Positions 39,701-51,268 of a stretch of 64,000 bases of DNA are shown in pieces; within the stretch, counting starts at the first letter, position 1; every line of letters begins with the position of its first letter. The position numbers and the translations under genes were made by a program. Location of the stretch: assembly GCA_030248135.1 (NCBI GenBank), contig JASANC010000922.1:1-64000 (forward strand), written 5' to 3'. The stretch comes from Theristus sp. LFF4_11. Its lineage: Eukaryota; Nematoda; Chromadorea; Monhysterida; Xyalidae. Below the pieces are notes generated by a model. That model worked only from the letters and a program-made list of their open reading frames with translations. It did no database searches and was not told the origin of the DNA.

Positions 39701-39831
39701 TTCAGATAAGACCAATTGATTTTGGTGACTTTGAGAAAGCGTTGACGCTCGTGAGACCGTCGGTCGCCAGCGATGACTTGGAGTCGTACGATAATTGGAA
39801 TCGACAGTTCGGAACCTTGATGGCATCCTAA
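36768..39831 (+). CDS. FIGNL1: Fidgetin-like AAA ATPase (FIGNL1 type)
   Basis: Nuclear AAA ATPase of the meiotic clade. In other animals and plants FIGNL1 removes RAD51 from DNA and limits crossovers. Recognisable exons: 36768 to about 37000, 37161-37328, about 37436-37497, about 37627-37860, 37882-37982, 38053-38153, about 38254-38332, 38438-38589, 38787-38922, 39191-39356, 39468-39565 and 39706-39831. The 5' part is poorly conserved, and its exon joins are tentative. The linker [18 protein letters not shown] and [20 protein letters not shown] lead into Walker A (GPPGTGKT) and pore-loop [18 protein letters not shown]. Walker B (VIFIDEIDSLL), [18 protein letters not shown], the arginine-finger region (ELDEAARRR) and the C-terminal [12 protein letters not shown] and [11 protein letters not shown] follow. 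All catalytic residues are present. The C-terminus matches FIGNL1 better than fidgetin or spastin. Confidence 0.92.
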
Positions 39832-40104
39832 GCGCAAGTCGCAAATTCGAAATGCTGTTTAGTGTTTTTTGTGCTATATTTTATGGTGCTTCTTGAGTTG
39901 GAAGTCGTTTTCATGCAAAGTGCCCTTTTGAACAGGAATGAAGAAAGTTGTACAGTACAGTAAAGAACTGCAGGAACGGTATTGTATCGTACTCGCTACA
40001 ACGACCATAATTGCCAACATAGGGATGGCATAGGATATGAATCCGTTTTTTCCAATATAAAAAAATGTTTTTACTATCGCTAGAGTTGATGATGGGCAAT
40101 TGGG

Positions 40105-40205
40105 ACGGTCTCAAATTGGCCAGACTCAATTTGGCTCCGGTCTCAATCGGGCCAGTCCCAATCGGGCCAGTCTCAATCTGGCTCGTCTCAATCGGTCTGG
40201 GCTTG
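40105..40205. repeat. Short tandem array of about 16-bp units
   Basis: About six units of the form TCTCAATCGGGCCAG with variants (TCCCAATCGGGCCAG, TCTCAATCTGGCTCG). It lies in the intergenic gap after the FIGNL1-type gene. The rest of 39832-41233 shows no gene. Confidence 0.8.
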
Positions 40206-41233
40206 GCTTAATCTGACTTGTTTCTGGCATGCAGAATCTGCAAGCGTAATCTGGCCAGACAGAATTTTTTGTTGCATGCATGTGTGCGTGCACTGCGCAC
40301 GCTCACGGCGGAGAAGTAAAACGCAATCGCCACTGTTTTGCTATTCAAAGTCTAGTAAACATACCACGGGTTTAGCTGACAACCGATATTTCGAGTTTTT
40401 GCGCTCACACCAACAGCTATGCAATATCGAATATGCAAAATGAGCTCCAGCTATCCATTCAGCTAAAATTTGCCAAGTCTACCACAACCCTGTGCTAAGT
40501 GTACCTATTACGCACACCAATTTTTCATTGCAGCAAGCACAGAAACGTCACTTTTTGATGCAATTTTTTTTATATTATTGATTTTTTAACGTTTGCTGGT
40601 TTACGTTTTAAAACCCTTAGTTAATGTTGGGTCGAAGTCGATGTTTACACCGTCGCGATTTTTGTGTCTGATTTTTGATGTTCAAAAGCGTGATTTTTTT
40701 ACAAAACCGCCAGCGTGGTGACACAGGGCATTTCACTTCGAGCGCATATTTTAAGCTGCAACAGAAACACACAAGTACTTTGCAAATTGTTTAATTTCGA
40801 GCAGCAAGTTTGTTTGATTACACGAAAAGTCTTGGGGTTTGAACACAAACCAAACAGAAATGTTTTTTTCTCAAAACTTTATGTTAACATTGGTGAGCAA
40901 AACGACGTGCAACGCGATAACGTGGCATAGATATCTGTGTCTTCTGCCGTTGCTGCAATAAATGCTGACTTGCACTTTTTTGCAATTACGTTCCCAACAC
41001 TGTTCCCACAACAGAGATGATGTGTCATCTCTGCGTTTGTCTCTGGTGTTTTCTGCCGAAATAAAAGTAAACTGGTTGGCCTTGGCTGCACTGCTGCAAC
41101 AACATTGTATCTCCGTTTACATTTCATTTCACACCGGGTCAGCTGCTGTTCAATTTTCAGTTTCAATTTTTTGGGCGTTCTTTCAGTCGACTTGACTTTT
41201 TCCCGGTCATTTTAAACATTGTTGACTGTCGCC

Positions 41234-42416
41234 ATGGATCTGTTCAAGAAGGGCATGAATCGCGCAACGCAAGCCGTCGGCGAAGCGGTTGGCTCTGCGA
41301 AGAAAACTGAATTTTCACCCGGTTTGTGTTTTCAGAGTGCATTTTCAAAGTTTCGTTTCAAAGCTGCAAATGTACATTGGGTACATGTACATGCAAATGT
41401 AGTATGCGCATTCGGTGTGGCTCATTGCTGTGCTTTGCATTCACGTTCGCCATGACTGTTTTGCAGAGGCCGTCGCGTTGCTCGCTCGTGCTGATGAGAT
41501 CCGTCACAACACCGAGCGGCTGATCCAGGCGCTGCAGTCGTACGTGCAGCCGGACCCGACGCTCAGCATTCTGCCGGAGTTGACGGGCGAGCAGCCGAGC
41601 AAAGCGACAGTGCTCTCAAGCCGCATGTCTGCGTTCGCCGGAAAGCTGGACGAGTGGAAACACGATCTGGCTGGCGCGTTTGGTGCCGCTGCGAACGCGT
41701 ACGACACGGTCAGTCCACTGGCAGCACTCAACGACAACAAAATGTCGTTTGTTGTTTTTGCGATTTTTGTGACTGGCAGCAGACAGATATTATTTATTAG
41801 GTCGGTTTTTGGTCTCATTGCCTTTTTTCAGATCGGTCATTCGGAAAAAGCAACATGCCAACAATTCTCAGCGCGTACCATCTTGCCGCTGAAGAATGTT
41901 CTGAAAAATGAAATACGAGCGCTGGATGAGGTTCGGTTCGATTTACTGCTGTTTTTCATTTGTTTGCGATCAACCTCTGGTGTATTGAAACTGTGTTTGT
42001 TTGTAGGAAAGAAACAAGTTAAACAATTGTCGTTTGGACATGGACACCGTCAAGAACAAGAAGCAACCGGATGCAAATGAACTGGAACGTTTGGAAAAAG
42101 CATTCAATGACCAACAGGACAAGGTACTATCGTTTGCTCTTTTAGACTGCTTTTGGATATTCGACATCTGGTGTCAGTACTTTTAACAGCTTTCCTTATA
42201 TTGTTTACTCATTTTTTATGTATTGGGATACGATGTATAAAAATAGCAATGGAGCTAACACCAAATAACGTTTGAAAACAGGTCTGCAAAATGATTCGTG
42301 ATCTGGAAGTCAAGGTGACTGACTATCGTTCTGTGCTGAAAGCATTGGTAGAAGTGGACTTACTTCACTACACGACTTGCGTGAAAGCTTTGGAGGAATT
42401 TAGTACAAAATTGTGA
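41234..42416 (+). CDS. BAR-domain protein, endophilin-like but without SH3
   Basis: BAR dimers bind and bend membranes in trafficking. Exons: 41234-41321, 41467-41708, 41832-41930, 42007-42123 and 42282-42416. All borders are GT-AG and the joined frame is about 226 residues. An amphipathic N-terminus (MDLFKKGMNRATQAVGEAVG) resembles the H0 helix of N-BAR proteins. Long helices follow (ARADEIRHNTERLIQALQSY, QQFSARTILPLKNVLKNEIR, LNNCRLDMDTVKNKK, ELERLEKAFNDQQDKVCKMI, DLLHYTTCVKALEEF). The pattern, especially the fixed-length first helix followed by LQPxP and the NCRLDMDTVK turn, follows endophilins. The stop comes just after the third helix, so there is no SH3 or other C-terminal domain. Orthology is unresolved. 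Confidence 0.85.
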
Positions 42417-42675
42417 TTATAATTGGAGAATGTTAGAAGTGAAAGCATTGTAGTTGTTTTTGTTGGCGTGGCGATTACTATGTTATTTTTATCCACCCTT
42501 CTACATCGACTTTTTATGTAGAAAAAACCTCGGTTTAAAAAGTCATTGGACAAACACGAAAAGTAAAACGATCTAACTTTGCTTGAGACTAAACAAGCAA
42601 TACAGAATTCAAAAGACAAAAAATCGAACAAACATACTCGTAAGCATTGAGAAACACCGAGATTGATAAATCACT

Positions 42676-45600
42676 TCACGAACGCTGCGTCAATTGAGCA
42701 ATCGAATCATCTGTGGCTGCAGCGTATTTGGTAATGTACTGGCAACTTAGTCCGCTCAAAATGCGCTAAAATGAAGCACGCAGAAGCTTGTGTGATAATA
42801 GTTCATACATTGTTTCAAGTGGAACCAGTCCGAATTCATGAGCGTTAATGTTTGGTTGTGAAATACCTGTTTCAAAGTTCCTGATTCTTGTGAGATTAAG
42901 AAGTACACCATGTATGCTGGTATACACATCGTTGACGTAGCACCCAGCAAATACCCGATAGTTAAAGCCCAAGTGGGATACGGTGATCCGTCGGCATAAT
43001 GCAGCGGTTTATAGTTCGCAATCAACACAACAAACAGAATCTGCAACACAAAATGAAACTTCGATACAGTACAAAATCATAAATATTTAATGATGAAAAG
43101 AAACATGAATTGGATGAAAATATTATAAGCTCCATGAAAGCACTCACCAGACAACATGAAGGTGCTGTGAACTTCCACAGGTATATCCAAACGCGAGGCG
43201 GTCGTTTTCCAATCATGTCCTCCATTGCGTCGAATACCTTCTCGGCACCTTTGAAGCAAATGATACGTGTCGTTACCAAATTAAGATACCTGCGTAGTTA
43301 CCACAAAAATAAATCTGTTTCAGTTTTACCGAAACACCACGCAATGCCAACGACTTCAAAAAATACGATAAACAGCAGTGCAATGCCGCTACATCCGTAC
43401 ATATCAACCAACGTCAACCAATAGCTGCCAGCCTGCAATAAAGTTCTCAGGCGAACCGAACCATATAAGCTGGTGCATATCTTAGAGTGTCTTGGGCATC
43501 GATTGGCAAATAGACGAGATATAAGTCAAACAGCTCGCAAGTTTGTGTTGAAGGTGAACGACTGGTGTTGGTTCGGCCAACTATCTTTACCGACACATGT
43601 ATTGGCGTGGTGTATAGCGTACCTGTGTAACGAATATGGTCCCAATAAAACAAGACATAGTGCACACGATCGCCGTGAAAATCTTTTTGTATTTACGCAG
43701 CATTTTTGGGAACAAATCCGAAACAGAAGTGACAATTCCGCCGACCAAGCAGATCTAAATTAAACAGTTCGATTACATATATAAAAAGTAGAAAATGTCG
43801 AATTTTATCAAATAAAAGTGAAATTACCTGTGTGTCGATGCCAAGGATTGCCAGCACTAAAAATAGAATAACCGCCCACACTTTTTTCAGTGGCATAATT
43901 GCAGCAACTTCCGGGTACGCAAGGAATGCCAGTCCCACACCTGGTTCAACAGTGGAATGCATCCATTTATGACAGCCAACACAGAGAGCATTCAAACTTC
44001 ATATAACAACGGAAACTGATACACGTCGTCTTCACTGACCGCTTTTCACCACTTCAGTTACTGCTTTACCAGACATGTGTGACATGTATCCGAGAATTGA
44101 AAACACAACGAAGCCAGCGAGCAGGCTCGTGCTTGCATTTAGTACGCACATCACAAGAGCGTCTCTGCAACATTTTCTAGTTGTCTCAGTTCTCGACGCT
44201 CAAATTATGCGTTAAAAAAATCATGATTTTGCTGCACTCACTTGTAACAATTGTGGTGGTATCTGTTATGACTGCCCAATGAGATTAGTGCGCCGTAGCC
44301 AACTCCGTACGAATAAAAAACTTGTGTGCCAGCATCAAGCCAAACCTACGAACAACAGTTGAAGCAAATGTGCTATACTTTGCTTCCCAAAACAATAATC
44401 ATTTGATTTTGACAACTGATTACTGTCGGATCCTGCAGCTTGGTAATGTTTGGCACAATGAACACTGCAATGCCATTCATGGCGCCTGGCAGTGTAACGC
44501 CACGGATTAGCAATGTCAGCAACATAACGTACGGGCTTGTCGCACATATGTAAACAATCTAAAAATTGCACATTTCAAGTACACTGTAACTTGAAACGAA
44601 ACACAAGTGGCGTTACCCAACGAGCTTTGGTGATGCCGCGCCACAGCACAAAGTACAGTGCAATCCATGTGATCACCAAGATTGTTAACAGTTCCCATTG
44701 TACTTCGCCGATATCACCGATAGATGCACTTTTGCGAAGAACGTGGTTTCTGAATGTCAACAAACTTTCTGAACTGTCTTCATTTGTGATTAGAAACAGT
44801 TGTTGAGCCAATGCTCACTCCCAATACTGCTCAACAGATGTTTGCGATGAATTAGCTAGAAACGTGTTGGTTCCGTTGAGAGTCGCCCCATGATGCCCGG
44901 AAACGTCGATACACGTCGTTGGATCATTCCAAGCGTTCGTACACGATTCCCAAGGGAAACGATCGTCGAACGTCATTGATGCGATCACGTAATACAACGC
45001 CCAACTCGCAATGACAAAGTAGTAGCACATGCAAATCACCGAGATAGTGACGTTCGCCAAACCGACTCCTGCATTTACATACATGTGGCTGTTGTATTAA
45101 GAGTTGTACATCAGTTTCTTTGTTCGACAGACAGCTATATGACAGACAGACCCTTGAAGATCGGACAAATGTTCCACACTTCAATGCCGCCTCGTTGCAG
45201 ATACTGTCCAACAGTGACTTCGAGCAAGAAAATCGGCACTGCAGCCAGCGACCAAAATACAAGGTAGGCCGCCAAAAATGCTCCTGAATAAAACTGACAA
45301 TAAAATACAATGATTTCAAACGGTTCCGTCAAGGCTTTATTTGAATTAAGAGAAGGCCTGTGCTACGGTTGCGCTAACCGCCTCCATTTTTGAAGCAGAG
45401 ATACGGAAAACGCCAGACGTTGCCGAGGCCAACTGCATATGCAATCATGGAGACGAGAAAGTCGAATCTGCCGGACCACTTGTCTCGATCAGGGGCGTCA
45501 TCGGCAATAATTTTCGGTAGCTGCTTCGCATTTGTCGGTAATGAATTGGAATTTTGAACGGATTTATCTGTCGTGGTGTTCAAAACATCAGCGCTGACGT

Positions 45601-45691
45601 TCGCCTGTTGCGCTGACGTTGTTTCATCGTCTGTGTTCGTCATATTATTCAGTGCTACCGTGCACTCGTCGGTGGAAATTGGTGGCGCCAT
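42676..45691 (-). CDS. SLC6 Na+/Cl- neurotransmitter transporter, copy A (GABA-transporter-like)
   Basis: Twelve-helix plasma-membrane symporter. It starts at ATG 45691 with an acidic, Ser/Thr-rich tail. TM1 is [19 protein letters not shown]; the Gly at the position that is Asp in monoamine carriers points to an amino-acid or GABA-type substrate. FFLLEV-like TM2 ([18 protein letters not shown]) and ICPIFKG follow. TM3 is [17 protein letters not shown], then an extracellular loop with a Cys pair and NGT/NSS glycosylation sites. TM6 is [18 protein letters not shown], and TM8 is [16 protein letters not shown], followed by [10 protein letters not shown] and ILGIDTQ. The last exon (about 42760-42676) is joined by [18 protein letters not shown] and ends in TQRS. 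The TM6 pattern (SYGxGxGxLIxLGS) fits GAT-type transporters best. The substrate is inferred only. It is related to the gene at 51269-55977. Confidence 0.9.
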
Positions 45692-46519
45692 TCAATTTCA
45701 ATCAAATAGAATAAGCATCAACCTTCTCAATGAATGTGTTATTCTTTGGCAGTCGATAAATCTGTTTTCAGGGAATTATAGAAAATAAAAAACCTGGAGC
45801 ATTCATTCGATGCAACGCTTTGCGGCAAGAATGTTGGCTGAACACAGCTATCGGTTGAACTTAAAACCGTGTGACGTGCGTAGTCTGAGGTGCAAGCAAA
45901 AACGTCATGTTGTAGCTTTAAACTAAACCAATTGTTACGTGCATTCTGGCTGTTGCCGCAAGCAAAGCAGACATTCGCAGCAGACTGCAAGGCTGACGAC
46001 AGCACCCTGAATCTGAACCACTTTTTTGCCAGATACGGGGTGGCGAAAACAAAACCCTACGCTGTAATCAGCACACTTGCAGACATACGTGTCCATACTA
46101 ATGGCACGTGTGCAGTTCAACTAAAACTTCACTATCATTATAACCCCTTTTTAATTTACCAGGGTAAAGTTGCAGGGGTTGGACAGGGACAAACAACCAC
46201 GAGCAAAAAGTTGTGTTTGGGGCCTGCTTCCAGCGACCGTCGTTTACGCATTATGAAACGTTTTGACACCCACTCTTTAAAGAACTTGTTTGGGAGTGGC
46301 AATTTCATAATTTCCTGTCTTCTATGTATGTAGCTGCGGAGAGAAGCTGCAGTAAAATACAAAAATTAATGATTTTTTCGGGGCACAGTCGCTATGTAGC
46401 TACACTCATAACGATGTAGCAGTGCATTGTAATAAACCACCAAATATTATAGCAGTTGAACATGCCAAGATGAAGCCTAGACCAAACAAACTGGAATGTG
46501 TTTTGTTTTCGACATCTTA
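45692..46519. other. Intergenic stretch between the SLC6 copies, left part
   Basis: No gene supported. A 147-codon open frame at 45890-46333 (+) has no recognisable motif and no conserved splice context. Confidence 0.45.
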
Positions 46520-46660
46520 AGGCCCGTTGATACTGACGTATGCTGACGTACGTCGACGTACGTCAAAGGCACGTCTCCATGAACGGTAATATCAATAACA
46601 CAAGACCTAACGTGCCGTGCCGTGCCGTACGTGCCGTACGTCAGTATGAACGAGCCTTTA
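46517..46660. mobile_element. Harbinger-like MITE, copy b, with TTA target duplication
   Basis: The body is 46520-46657, starting AGGCCCGTTGATACTGACG and ending CGTCAGTATGAACGAGCCT, nearly perfect 19-bp inverted ends. TTA flanks it on both sides (46517-46519 and 46658-46660), the target typical of PIF/Harbinger. The interior has repeated ACGTACGTCGACGTACGTC and CGTGCCGTGCCGTACGTGCC blocks. Related to 7794-7996. Confidence 0.8.
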
Positions 46661-48911
46661 TAATCTACTTAAAACCCGACGAAACAACACAATAGTCTGC
46701 CTGCAGTAGAATAACGCAAATAACAATATTGACACAGACGCGCCAGAAATTTTTGTCATTGGTCGAAACGTTTGAACTCGTGATTCTTCTGCTAAGCAAA
46801 CTTGCGTTTTACAATTTGGTGGGTAGGATAACAGCATTTGAAAAGTAGAAAGAAAACTGGATGCCTGTCACAAACAAAACACAAAAAACAGAAAAACTAC
46901 ATTGTAAAAGCGCATTCATGAAGCTCAATAAAAAACCCTTCAACGAGCAATAAAACTATGCTCTCGCGAATGCATAAACAGCCGCATAGCTACGACGCAC
47001 TTGTTGCTTGCGCAATGAACATTGCAGCCACGCGCCTGTCGCGTAGCACTTCTACAGCTGCATGCGCTTTGCGAATGCATCAAAAATCGCATAACTACGG
47101 TTCACTGTTAGGGGCGCCAATCAAACAACGCGAACGCATTTTGCAGTGCTTTATAGCTTCATGAATGTCGCTAAGTTTCTGTTCTGAAAGCTTTGTAAAC
47201 GTTGATGGGTACAAATGTACAAGACTCAATCCAGGCAAACTGCACCCTGTTGCGAATTGCAACAAAATGTGTGTGTGAGACTATAAATTCAGATGAAAAC
47301 TCTGTTAAAAAGAATGGATAAAAACAACATGATTCAATGTGAGCTGTATCCACGCATTGCCAGTTAAATTCAACCTTTGCAATTGCCTTTGCGAAACGGA
47401 TATGCGACGCATGGCCATGGCTCAAAGCTGCAGGAAAACGCAATGCAACGAACAAGCTCAAGTCAAGTTGATGAAAAAAATAATCCTGTGCGTTTGATTA
47501 AAGGAAACACACAACAAGCACACAACCATGTGTGTAGTAAGTAGCACTGTGGTGGGCTAACGGATTGCTGCACTGCAGTGGTACAAATCTGCAAACTATC
47601 CGTCCATATCTATTAAAACATAAAGTACCAAAGACTGTGGTGGCAATATTATCGTCAACGTTCTTTATGAAGAAAAACTGATGTACCCGGCTTTAGGTTT
47701 TGTAAAAATGTTCGCTGCATCTGTGATCTCAGACAAAAAAATGCGTGAAAAGGAAAGGCACACATCGGTTGTGCATTTCTCGAACGTTCAGTCTACAAGA
47801 AAAACCAGATAAAACTAGTTCTAATGCAGCGCTTGTTTTGTGGGTACCAACTGACACACGTGCCATGTTCATGCAAATACTGCCGTTCTGTTAATTTACT
47901 TGAAGGCTCTTGAAATGTGCTGGATCACAGTGCGATAATTGACTAATTTTGATGGGAAACTTGAAGATTAAATATCTATAAATTGGTAACTTGGAAGATA
48001 AGAAGAAGAAGAGAAGTTGAAGATGGGTTATTTTACACGCGTGAGCCATGTTGTGACCACATTACCATGCATTTTTAAAGTTTCTTATTATTATTTTGTA
48101 TCTGATCTGGTATTTTCTGGTTCATTTTTGATTTTTTTGCGTTTTGCTCAGTCATTCGTGTGCAGGTAAATGAATTTTCTGAAATTTTGCACAAATCTAA
48201 GTTGAACTTTCCTGAACAACTGCCTAAAATTTTATTGATTATGGTTCAACTCGAGAAATAACGCGTCAAACACCTACCCACTACTTGAAACACCCTGTAG
48301 TTTGTTTAGCTAAAGTAAAACCAAACAGCTTGTAAAAGAATGCTTGAAAATAACAGACGTGTCACCTATTATTTTACCAACACGCAATGAATCGCACTTT
48401 TTAAGCCTCTGCTTTGCTTTGTGTGCACATAATGAATAATGTTCTTGAATGTCAGTGCTGAAAGCTGAACACCAAGTAGTGAAGAACGTTAATCACAGTT
48501 TTATGGTAACACATTTTTTAAAAACTGGTTTCTACTTGAAAATGCCATGGACTTTTGTTGTTGTTTATTATCACATTCCTTCTTTTTTGGTAACTTTTTA
48601 ATATTAACAAACTTAAAAAACGGTTTTCACCAGTAAATGTTCTGCGTTAATGTGAAAAGTGGCTTATCCGAATGAGTTTGGGCAAAAAGAAAAATGTAGC
48701 TCAATCCACCAAGAAAACTGTTCAAATGTTTTCGAATGGGTGCAGTTAATGAGCAAGTTAAAATTGTCAAAAGTTGATGGTTGCAGTTGGCAAAATAAAA
48801 AAAACACAAGTATACCGTATATCAACAGTCTTTTTTGATAACGCCAGCACAATTGCAGACAAACGTTCTTAAGTCATAGCTTTAATAATTCCAACCACAA
48901 TGACCACTACA
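46661..48911. other. Intergenic stretch, no gene seen
   Basis: AT-rich sequence with weak direct repetition (GAATGCATAAACAGCCGCATAGCTACG near 46970 and GAATGCATCAAAAATCGCATAACTACG near 47070). No coding run stands out. Confidence 0.5.
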
Positions 48912-49703
48912 TACAGTCGAACTCAATAAAATGTGGAATCAGCTGATTGGTCGGCCGAGGAGAGGCTGCTCACACTCCGCACCCTTCTTTTTTCGTGGAT
49001 CTGGATTCTATTGAAACGTGTTTCTTTTGAATGAGTGTGAATTTCCAGCACCCTTTTCACGCTAAAAATAAACTGAAGATGTTAGAGACTGCAAAATTCA
49101 GATTTTTTTCAAATCAGCTCAAAATGTATTTTTTGTTTGATGACGACGACGACGTCGTCGCTCAATTTTTGCGTGTGAATTGAAAGACAAAAGCCTGAAA
49201 GGAGTGCGCTGTGCATAGTTTGCTGCGTGCACCAAGTAAATGAACACAGCAGTTTACTAAAAACAACTTGAAAACGGTGAAAACGAAAGATGAAAGCAAA
49301 GTTGTCGTGTCGTCGTCGTCCGCAAAGTCGGAACGCATTTTTTAATTGCGGACGCATGTCGATCGGTCAGCTAGGAATGAAACCCCCTTCAGCTGGCTAC
49401 ACAGCGCACTCATTTCAGGCTTTTGTCTTTCAGTTCACACGCAAAAATTAAGCGACGACGTCGTCGTCGTCGTCAATAAAAAATGCATTTTGAGCTGTTG
49501 AATACAAAAAATCTGAATTTCGCAGTTCTCCAACCCTTTGAATTTATTTTTAGCATGAAAAGGGTGCTGGAAATTCACATTCGTTCACAAGAAACACGTT
49601 TCAATAGAATCCAGATCCACGAAAAAAGAAGGGTGCGGAGTGTGAGCAGCCTCCCCTCGGCCGACCAATCAGCTGATTCCACATTTTATGGAGTTCGACT
49701 GTA
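48912..49703. mobile_element. 790-bp foldback MITE (TA-flanked), copy b
   Basis: Ends TACAGTCGAACTCAATAAAA and TTTTATGGAGTTCGACTGTA. It has the same inverted-arm structure and (GAC)n/(GTC)n blocks (49141-49160 and 49455-49475) as the copy at 17866-18654. Inserted between the two SLC6 genes. Non-coding; the open frames in it are arm sequence. Confidence 0.85.
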
Positions 49704-50322
49704 ACGAAGTAAATTGTATGGTTTCAAATAATAAATACCGTAAAGTCTTGCATATAAGGGACGCTTATAAAAATATGAAAATCAATAATTCTGAAAAAAG
49801 TGGAATTTTGTGTGACGTCCCGATAAGTTTTATAAGAAGAAGATTGGAGGCGACTTAAACGTCTCGCCGCGTGACAACTCCGCCCACTCTTCGAGAGTTC
49901 TTACAAATGGGAGAGATCATACTGCAAGATTCTACGGTAATGCACACTGTCGTTGACAACGAATAAATGAGCATGTTTCCTCACTGTCGGGAAAGTTTCA
50001 GAAACTGGAGAAAATCAGACAGTGTGAAAAGGCATATCGTAAAAATAGAATTGGTCAGCAGCAAATCATGTCACTGAATGTCCGATTGTTGCAATTCGGC
50101 GTTGTACTTTTGTTAAATCTTTCACAAAACTTGCAATGAGATCCTCTCACTGAAACGTCTACGGTCACGCCTAACAACACGCTCTATTTGACTAGAGTTC
50201 CAGCTAACCGAAGCCAGAGCGTTTTGCTCATTGTGATTTCGGGCTTTCAGTGATTTGAGTGGAAGGTAAAAAACACCCGATTTGTAATAGATCATCGAAT
50301 CATTTTGAATGCATGTGAAAAA

Positions 50323-50523
50323 AGAGGTGTCTCAAAAAAACTATAGCAAAGCTGGTTTGCGAGTTTGTTGGCTGCTCAGATTGGAACTTTGTCACACAAA
50401 TTTAAAATTATTTGCCATTGATTGCATTATAACTGAGTTTCAAAATTCCAAGCACTGAACTGGTGTCCAAAGGCGCTGCTGACATTGCTGTTAACTTCCA
50501 AGTTTTTTTGAAACACTCTGTAG
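50323..50523. mobile_element. Short foldback element (about 200 bp), weak
   Basis: Left end GAGGTGTCTCAAAAAAACTA and the reverse complement of the right end, ACAGAGTGTTTCAAAAAAACTT, match at about 17 of 20 positions. A lone similar end (TTGAAACACCCTGTAG) lies at about 48286-48301. Boundaries are approximate. Confidence 0.4.
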
Positions 50524-51268
50524 ATTACGTGTGGTGGTGTGGACATGACTTAGTTTTTATATACAATGAACAAAACTGAAATAAAACAACTGACCAAGAA
50601 AATGACCAATTGCATGAAGCTTTGGTCAGCGGTCAAGATTTGAAGTTATCAATCAACGTCAAATCTTGATGAATTTTTCTTTGAGTGATACGATTATAAA
50701 CTTCAAAATTTTTAAGGTATGTGCCTAAATAATTTGTTACAAATTGTAAACGGTTGAATATGTTTTAAAATTGAATCTAACACTGGCACACAATGTTATA
50801 AGCTGTGGCGATTCATTGAGACCGAAATACGAAAAGGGACACAGTCGAACCTGCATAAATCACGCGGTTTAAAATTTGACTTTCTGATTGTTTGTTCCTG
50901 ACATTTCATCAAGAAAGCAAATCAGCTTTGCTCATTGGAAACGAACTGTTGCAACTGTACAACATTCATTACCCTTTTAGTATCTTCAAATTTCGTACTA
51001 TTGACAACCATGGTTCAACCAATCAATGTGCAGCATGGCGTGTGCTTGACCACGCTGCCATGAACATAAAATTATTGACCACGAAACGATAATTTAATTA
51101 AAAGTTCAGACACTGTTTTCTCTGAAACGATTCACTTAAAATGTATACAACGAGATTGACATGAACAACCATGATGTTGTTTGCACCAGAATAAAAAACC
51201 TGCCAAGACAAGACACTAGATAGCTAAGACACACAAAAGAACCAACAGAACAATCACACAAATGGTTA

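Noticed and set aside
45890..46333. 147-codon frame between the SLC6 genes
   Set aside because: No motif, no splice linkage, and composition like the surrounding non-coding DNA.
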